64,000 nt of DNA, taken from contig CP136064.1 of NCBI GenBank assembly GCA_032622095.1, positions 262,053,863 through 262,117,862 on the forward strand, read 5' to 3'. The notes below the pieces were generated by a model. The model had not been told where the DNA came from and searched no databases. It was given only the letters and a program-made list of their open reading frames with translations. Shown here in pieces: positions 57,469-64,000 of this stretch. How positions within the stretch are numbered: the stretch's first letter is position 1; every line of letters starts with the position of its first letter. Made by a program: the position numbers and the translations under genes. This stretch comes from Siphonodentalium dalli (lineage: Eukaryota; Mollusca; Scaphopoda; Gadilida; Siphonodentaliidae).

Positions 57469-58711
57469 CCGGAATCCACCTTTAAATAAATCGACCGATG
57501 TATTAGATTCGTCGCGACAAAGATGCGTCCGTCTGTAACAAAATCGACCGCAGACGCATCACCGACGGATTTAATACAATTAGATTCGAGTCGACAAAAA
57601 TCCGTCGTTTGGAACGGGCCTCACCTTCCTCAAACAACCACGTCCTATTCGTGACCAATCATCTTATGCAACCAACCTCGTCATCGAGATAGCCGTTACA
57701 GAGAATGGCATGGTTCACTCGGTCACATATACTATCCGGGTACAGTCATTCTCATAACTGATGGGCGATAAAATAATAAATGAAGTACGGAAAGGAAATG
57801 GCTTGGAAAGAAGTTTCCAACGTATAGCTAGCATCAGTGGTGATTTTTGTAGAATTCAGTCGAATTATATTACCTGTCAGTCTCGCGCAACACTGTACCA
57901 AAGATTGTGAATATATAGATTGATAGTAATGTGCCGTTTAGCATGTGCGATCACTGCTGATAAGCCGCCAATGGCGATCAAATTGAAATCAATCGCTCAT
58001 GCATGCGAACAGCGTCCTGGCGACAGAATTCGACCTGAAACGATGCGTGTGTGACTCTTAAGGTCGAATTCTGAGTCCCATCACTTATTATATTCGAATG
58101 GTGGCTCGTCAATTATAGTACCGCGTTGTCGCTGTTGCCAGCGGCTATACAAATGAGCACTCGATGCTATAAGGTAAAATGTTGAAAGATCTAATTCAAC
58201 CACTTGAATCGTACATTTTTGATATTCTTGAGTGATAATAACAATTATATACATAAAACTCCTGTAATATGGGTTGTGATCGTACTATATAGTGTTATAT
58301 ACGTTTCAAGCTGGAATAAAATATGCATATTTATGCCCAACTACATGGAATTGAACCCTCTATTTCTAATTATAATTAGCTAGATATAATTGTGTCCTCA
58401 AAACTTATGTCATTTTGATGGCATGGCTCGTTATACTCAACTTATACCTGAGTAAATCTAACTGAGGAAAATTAAAGTTAATGTGTCAGCATATATAGGC
58501 CTGTATGTGGTCACCCCCAACCGAAAGTACTTTATCATCCTCCAACCTACCCTATACCTGTGTATGAATGTGTTCGTCAGACCCCACCCATATTGGGAGA
58601 ACTCTTAGCAGTGGGAGGAAGGAATGCCATCGAACACACATATAGAGCCGATCGACCTTAAAAAACGCTGCGATTAATCGCACGCGCGTGTGCAATGAGA
58701 ATAGACCCTTA

Positions 58712-60565
58712 ACTCGACATGTTTAATGTGAGAATCGCAATAGTCAGGCGACAACCAATTATTAATTCACGGGCGAATGCGCGCTCAGTCAGAACGAAGT
58801 TTTTGTGTGAAGCGTGGTGTTCACTCACAGTGAGTGACACCGGAATATCGGATGAATGCATTAATTGTGATTGGTCCGTGCTGGATTTCGACGGGGCTAT
58901 ATAGTGTTGGAGAATTTTTGTTGTTTGTCTGTTCGCTTTAAAATCTCAAAGACTAAGGTATGTGTCGCTAATTTGTTCTACTCGGGGGGGGGGGGGGATG
59001 GCACTTATTCAGTGATTGTATAGGGAGATGGGAACTTTTAGTTGGGGGTCATGATATTGCCATGTTCGACGGAGTTAATTAACCAAGCTTATTTTTGTCG
59101 TATTATATTCTGATTCGAAATAATTCCATGGGTTATTTGATATATATATCCTTTACAAACGCGATAATATTACGCTATATTCATTGTGTACACTAGCCAC
59201 CGATGTATATCTGGCATAAATCTATATATTGGACGTCGTTAATATAAATTTATAAAACTTTGTCAAATAAATATTCGGTCCGAAAACAGCGTATGGGAAC
59301 GGAATAATCGGTATATCGTCTCTGACACTTAGCCACTTTATGGCTGTATTCTTATGCGAGCCTAGTGCGCAGACATCAATTTGCTAATACATGTCACTCG
59401 AGTATACCGCCTAACAAATTTCGAAACCATGTAGATGGATTGCTCATTCGTGGGCTTAGACTCATCGCATAAAATTCCTCAAAAACATTGTCCGCCAAGA
59501 GCCATAATATGTAACTTGATTGTACTCATCGGCGTTGTCTGGCAGACTCTTCTTCTTACACAAGCACCACTATTTTCTCATAAGGTCATTATTATTGTAT
59601 GCCAGTATCTTTAGTTTGTATTATTTTATTTAGTTTATAAAAATCAGATGGAAATAGACCAACTACGATGAGTACAGGGATGTGGTAAATTGAATTTAAT
59701 TGGATGGGTCGGCTCGGTCACCCATTCTGACATTTGTTGTTTAAAGAGCGGTCCATCACTCGAACGGAAGCTGATGCGATGAGTCTATATGTCAAATAAT
59801 GTGTATGATGTTTCTAATGTTCTCAGTTAGAATTACCTCCCATTTCTCCGTGTATATATCTTTTGGGAAATTTCGCGCCACACCGAAATAATAGATATCA
59901 GAAGTACCGAAAATCGTGTGTTGATGCGAGCCACGTGCATTTGAAAAGATGTCATTTCTATTCCGGTATGGATAATGTTCGCGAAATGCGGCCCCAAATT
60001 TAGCCAAGATATCAAAGAGCAGCTTGTGGTATTCTGATAACTTTTATGTCAACTAAAGGGTATGATTTTCTAAGAGGATCAATTAGATTTAACTCCCATT
60101 TGTTTTCGTGTAGAGGAATTTCGAGCCACACCATAACCATAGTTTTATGGGTCTAAATGTTTCTCTGTATACGTAATCCGACGTTTGTTTGTCACAATTG
60201 TCAGACTATATTGTCGAGGCTTACTTATATATTGAAGCAACGCTCTTTATTGTTGCCGGTTTTCAATCCGTAAATAACTCATATTCAAATGCTTCTCTGT
60301 ATATTTAATCTTACCCCTGTGTTTTCATACACGTCAGATTATGCTGTCGAGTCTGACTGACTCAAATTAAATACGACGCTCTTTAGTATTATACCAGATT
60401 TCCTTAACGGTATTATATAAATTGTTATATGCGAGTTTTGTCCTCTTGCCTTGACCGATGTTTATAGAGTTTTCACTGCCTGATATTGTAAGGAATAGTT
60501 ACATCCTTTTCGGTTTCAAATAACGTCATTGGACATACGAAAAACATATGTCAGTGACCTTGATT
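58712..60565. other. No gene recognised
   Basis: There is a G run at 58985-58997 and 'acgctcttta' motifs near 60241 and 60380. No exon was recognised. Confidence 0.45.
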
Positions 60566-61046
60566 AAGGGGGTAGTTGTTATAATGAAAATGTTATGCTT
60601 ACAATCATACATTAGTACTCATTAAGGGGGTAGTTGGTATAATGAAATTGTTTTGCTTATAGTCATACATTAGTACTCATCAAGGGGGTAGTTGTTATAA
60701 AGAAAATGTTCTGCTTATAGTCATACATTAGTATTCATTAAGGGTGTAGTTTTTATAATGAAAATGTTATGCTTATAGTCATACATTAGTACTCATTAAG
60801 GGGGTAGTTTTTATAATGAAATTGTTTTGCTTATAGTCAAACATTAGTACTCATTAAGGGGGTAGTTGTTTTAATGAAAATGTTTCGCTTATAGTCATAC
60901 ATTAGTACTCATTAAGGGGGTAGTTGTTATAATGAAATTGTTTTTCTTATAGCCATACATTGGTACTCATTAAGAGGGTAGTTGTTATAATGAAAATGTG
61001 TTGCTTATTAGTCATGCATTATTACTCATTAAGGGGGTAGTTGGTT
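60566..61046 (+). repeat. 58 bp tandem repeat, eight units and a partial
   Basis: The unit is 'aagggggtagttgttataat', 'gaaaatgttatgcttatagt', 'catacattagtactcatt'. Eight units follow one another with a few changes each; the last has one extra base. It is non-coding. Confidence 0.92.
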
Positions 61047-61535
61047 CAGGGTTGGGTTGTTTAGTGGGATACGTTTTCTGGAGCATGTTAGTGATTCTGT
61101 CTTGAGTTCATTGACCCACTTGATCCGAATAATGTGGAGTCCGAACAAGTGACTATCAATTCCTCGGTCAATGTGGATATGACAGTGGAACTTGGTCGAG
61201 AACAGATGATGATTTTCTAAAAAGGGAGGCCGTCCAGTTTTTATAGTACAAATAGCCGGAACGTGAAAACAATTTGCAACAGTCAGTATGCACATAAACA
61301 TTGACAACGCAAACCATTTTGACGCATAAGTTATTTCTGCGAGGGCTATGGGACCAAATTATAGCACGGGAGGTTGAACATTGATGACATAATTAAATAT
61401 AAGCTATCGCCCTACCCACCTTCAATGTTTGAGTCCAACGGACATACGAAGGAAGCAAATTCCAAACAGACCCGATGAATGCTCAACACGTCGACATCAC
61501 AGCTAACGTACCAAAGAACGGGGTCATCAATGCCA
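61047..61535. other. No gene confirmed
   Basis: A 92-codon minus frame (61029-61307) starts with a signal-peptide-like segment (MSMFMCILTVANCFHVPA) and has five Cys, but it runs into the tandem array and has no known family. Confidence 0.3.
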
Positions 61536-61655
61536 CCTTCCTGTGCAATTTTATTGCAATTCTATTCTATTGCAATTATATTCTATTGCAATTATATTCT
61601 ATTCTATTGCAATTCTATTCTATTGCAATTATATTCTATTCTATTGCAATTATAT
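61536..61655 (+). repeat. 'attctattgcaat' minisatellite
   Basis: Units of 'tattctattgcaatta' and 'ttctattctattgcaatt' alternate for about 120 bp. Confidence 0.8.
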
Positions 61656-61782
61656 CGATGGCCAACAATGAACTTAGTGCAAGACTTTCTTGCCGAATAT
61701 TTGCTTAAATGACAAATGTATACGCGATACTCGATGGTACAATAAACTCAACATAAAATAATCGATTTTATTTCGAATATTT

Positions 61783-61880
61783 TCCAGTCTAAAAAGGTGT
61801 AGTTGTTTAGCTAACGAACAATAGTGGTTACTGTTAACAGAGACCAGACATTTTATTGTACAATTTTGTCACAAATAGAC
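61783..61880 (-). repeat. Module A of dispersed repeat, inverted copy
   Basis: The complement of this stretch matches 54748-54850, including 'ctctgttaacagtaaccact', 'attgttcg' and 'acctttttaga'. Confidence 0.65.
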
Positions 61881-62054
61881 GTTAAATATACTCATTATCA
61901 CTTATAACTATGGAACAAAACAATACAAGCAATCAATCTGGGACATTTGACTTTCGGTGCGTAGCCATAGGAACAGCCCAGTGCTCTATATCGCAAAATG
62001 GTATCATCCGAATGGTCTGTTTTAAAAATAGACACATAAACGGTCCCAATTAAA

Positions 62055-62310
62055 TATTCGAAATAAAATCAATATTAATTGATAGAAGCTTTTCCGGACA
62101 GGGGTCTTCAGTTCATATTTATTATATTATACCCATGCAACTATTTAAAATTTGTTATTTAAAGAGATAATCCATCTTTACATATTCGAAATAAAATCAA
62201 TATTAATTGATAGAAGCTTTTCCGGACATGGGTCATCACTTAATATTTATTATTTTATACCCACGCAACTATTTAAAATATGTTATTTAAAGAGATAATC
62301 CATCTTTAAG
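62055..62310 (+). repeat. Module B of dispersed repeat, two tandem copies (128 bp period)
   Basis: 'tattcgaaataaaatcaata' starts units at 62055 and 62183. Both contain 'gatagaagcttttccggaca' and end 'aaagagataatccatcttta'. A third, more diverged copy is at 54846. Confidence 0.8.
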
Positions 62311-62878
62311 CGGGATATTTTCAAGAAATTTATACTGCCTATCAGAATTGCTGGAGCCTTTAATCAGATCAGGAAAAGATAGTACAAACTTGTTGCTGAA
62401 GTTTGTTTGGTAATTCAATTGACAAGAAACCGTGCACAATATGATAAATGTATATGGTTCACCAAATAGCATTTCAGATAGACTTGCTTCCATGTTATAA
62501 ATCGCCACCCTGTGCATGTATTCTTATTTCGCCCCGTATACAATACTCTTATTGGATTTAGCATATTTGTCCACCTGTACACTTATTCCGCACCGTTTGC
62601 TTATTTGACCACAATAAGTGTTATATTAGAATTGCACAGATCCCACACTAGCCAGTGAATGGTGAGTTGCTATTCATTGGGAATTTTCCCAGCATATATG
62701 AGACCGAACGTATTAGTAGCTTCTCAGTATATCTAGTAAATTTATATTTTTAGCAGGTTTTGAGTTTTTGTCAGCCGAATCATCAACGATAAAGAGTGTT
62801 TGTCTTTCAATTCCCATTTACTAGTACGATGATTATTAAATAGCTGTTTGAAAACATGCTTTTTATAGAACTCAGCAT
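62311..62878. other. No gene recognised
   Basis: No motif was recognised; the LINE fragment starts at about 62879. Confidence 0.4.
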
Positions 62879-63100
62879 TTGGTGACAAATCGGATTGGAT
62901 ACGCAGAACGGGGGTTTGCTCTTAAATTGTTCGACTCGACTGTAGTTCCAATTTTGTTATATGGCTGCGAAATATGGGGGTTCGAAAATATGAAAGAAAT
63001 TGAGAGGATATATTTAAAATTTTGCAAAATATTGATGCACAAGAAGACCAGCACTCCGAATTACATGGTGTATGGGGAAATGGGCAGATACCAATTGGCC
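62879..63100 (+). mobile_element. Non-LTR retrotransposon reverse transcriptase fragment
   Basis: The frame encodes YAERGFALKLFDSTVVPILL, YGCEIWGFENMKEIERIYLK, FCKILMHKKTSTPNYMVYGE and MGRYQLAI. Known LINE reverse transcriptases carry 'LFDSxVxPILLYGCEVWG....IE..Y..FCK..L....STPNxMVYGELGRxPL' after the RT core. After about 63095 the match ends abruptly in unrelated sequence with a 'ggcggccat' core at 63420. Confidence 0.8.
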
Positions 63101-64000
63101 ATAATAGTGGGGCGGATAGATGACAAAATCGTGCATTTTATGGTAAAAGCACCAAACTTTGTATACAACATCCGGAGGTGATATCTTGTGGATTTGGATA
63201 TCATGCCAAGCTGGAGAATGCCCATGGTTGCCATGGCAACCATTTTGACAACAAATCTTGTTTTTCTCTCAATCCCAACAAGTATGCATCATTATGACTC
63301 AGTTTCTGGTCGAAAAACAATGTTTTATGTACCTATTTGTACTGAAAAGGGATCAGGCTATATATCCATTGACTCATGTGTCCGTTATAATTGGGTAGAA
63401 TCAAAATGGCGGATAAAATGGCGGCCATTTGTTTGAAAGTCCCTATTATTGGCTGCGTGTATCAACATTTTATTGAAATGTGTGTACATTTTTTATTATA
63501 AAATGTACTTTGACAAGAAAATATAAACTGATAAATCACTCTGTATATATATAACAATTCTAAGGATTGCAAAACAAAAATGATAGGCTAGAAGATGATG
63601 GAATGGCGTAAATATAATGCAAAAAAAACAACAATGGGTTGTTTGTTTTGATAACTATAATTGATGGTTACAATGACACGAGAAGCATTTCTATGATATA
63701 AAAATATCTGAAAGCTGATTATGACAATCTTCCGCGTTAACTTTATATCATATCATTTTAGCGAATGTGTTGGGACAATATTGGTCTGGTACAAAACTGC
63801 TTGGCACCCGTTGCTATGGAGCTACCCGATTACCTTTGTGCAGCTATACTAACACTTACTCACAATTTGACAAGCTGCTAATCATTGTGGTATTATATGC
63901 GCAACATACAAGTACCGCAAAGTTTACATATTTATGATATTAACTATAATTCTTCAAAATAGAGGTAAGCAAATATTTTTATTACGAACGTAGGTGCGAA
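63101..64000. other. No gene recognised
   Basis: The sequence has 'atggcggataaaatggcggc' near 63403 and AT-rich runs. No exon was recognised before the window ends. Confidence 0.4.

Larger units (their letters stand above)
55173..57620. mobile_element. Inner Harbinger-like TIR element (level 2)
   Basis: The left end ggcccgttccaaacgacgg, continuing 'atttttgtcgactcgaatct', is repeated inverted at the right end (57575-57620). Flanks are TTA and TCA, one base apart from a TWA duplication. A partial extra copy of the TIR lies at 55355-55390. Inside is the 62 bp tandem array and a hAT-like element. Confidence 0.75.
55081..58708. mobile_element. Outer Harbinger-like TIR element (level 1 of a nest)
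   Basis: The 54 bp terminal inverted repeats differ at one position. The left starts gggtctaatctcattgcaca, then 'cgcgcgtgcgattaatcgca' and 'gcgttttttaaggt'. TTA flanks both ends, as in PIF/Harbinger insertions (TWA). It contains a second TIR element and, inside that, a third. No transposase is visible, so it is non-autonomous. Confidence 0.75.

Noticed and set aside
61029-61307. 92-codon minus frame with a signal-peptide-like start
   Set aside because: Its end lies in the 58 bp array and no family is recognised; it may be worth a transcript check but is not supported as a gene.
1-64000. CRISPR array
   Set aside because: The regular tandem arrays (58, 62, 68 bp) have no distinct spacers between identical repeats, and the DNA is eukaryotic.

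Overview
The window looks like invertebrate animal nuclear DNA, most likely from a marine invertebrate. It is AT-rich and intron-rich, with few genes and many transposon families of different types. The lineage cannot be named from the sequence alone.

Layout. (1) 1-13746 (+): four phase-consistent exons form the C-terminal part of a host gene. The product resembles an SLC5-type sodium/solute cotransporter: the end of one membrane segment, a glycosylated outer loop, the last membrane helix, then a cytoplasmic tail. Its introns hold a GAT microsatellite, a MITE, a 465 bp inverted-repeat element and, in the last intron, a 5.8 kb LTR retrotransposon (7452-13246). That retrotransposon has two LTRs in which I saw no difference and a CTAG target duplication. 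It keeps gag, a -1 frameshift site, protease and the integrase tail, but RT, RNase H and the integrase core are missing. (2) 14-18 kb: a retroposon tail, an array of TA-flanked double-hairpin MITEs, and a long inverted repeat with a relative at 34 kb. (3) 18.8-21.1 kb (-): remains of a FLYWCH/MULE-type transposase gene, split by a 1.7 kb hAT-like element. (4) 21.6-23.7 kb: satellite arrays in opposed orientation around a 12 bp repeat core. (5) 26.3-32.9 kb: three LINE 3' fragments. (6) 40.1-41.1 kb: three diverged copies of a ~350 bp repeat. (7) 46.1-48.7 kb: a 155 bp palindrome beside an intact 579-residue Crypton-type tyrosine recombinase (-). (8) 50.8-51.1 kb: a frameshifted coding fragment I do not recognise. 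(9) 54.2-58.7 kb: a foldback element with a 6 bp target duplication, then a three-level nest of TIR elements (TTA-flanked, TTA/TCA-flanked, hAT-like). (10) 60.6-63.1 kb: a 58 bp tandem array, other repeats and a LINE RT fragment.

Only the SLC5-like gene looks like a normal host gene. The Crypton recombinase and the non-autonomous LTR element look recently active; nearly everything else is decayed mobile DNA. All family calls come from reading motifs, with no database search.
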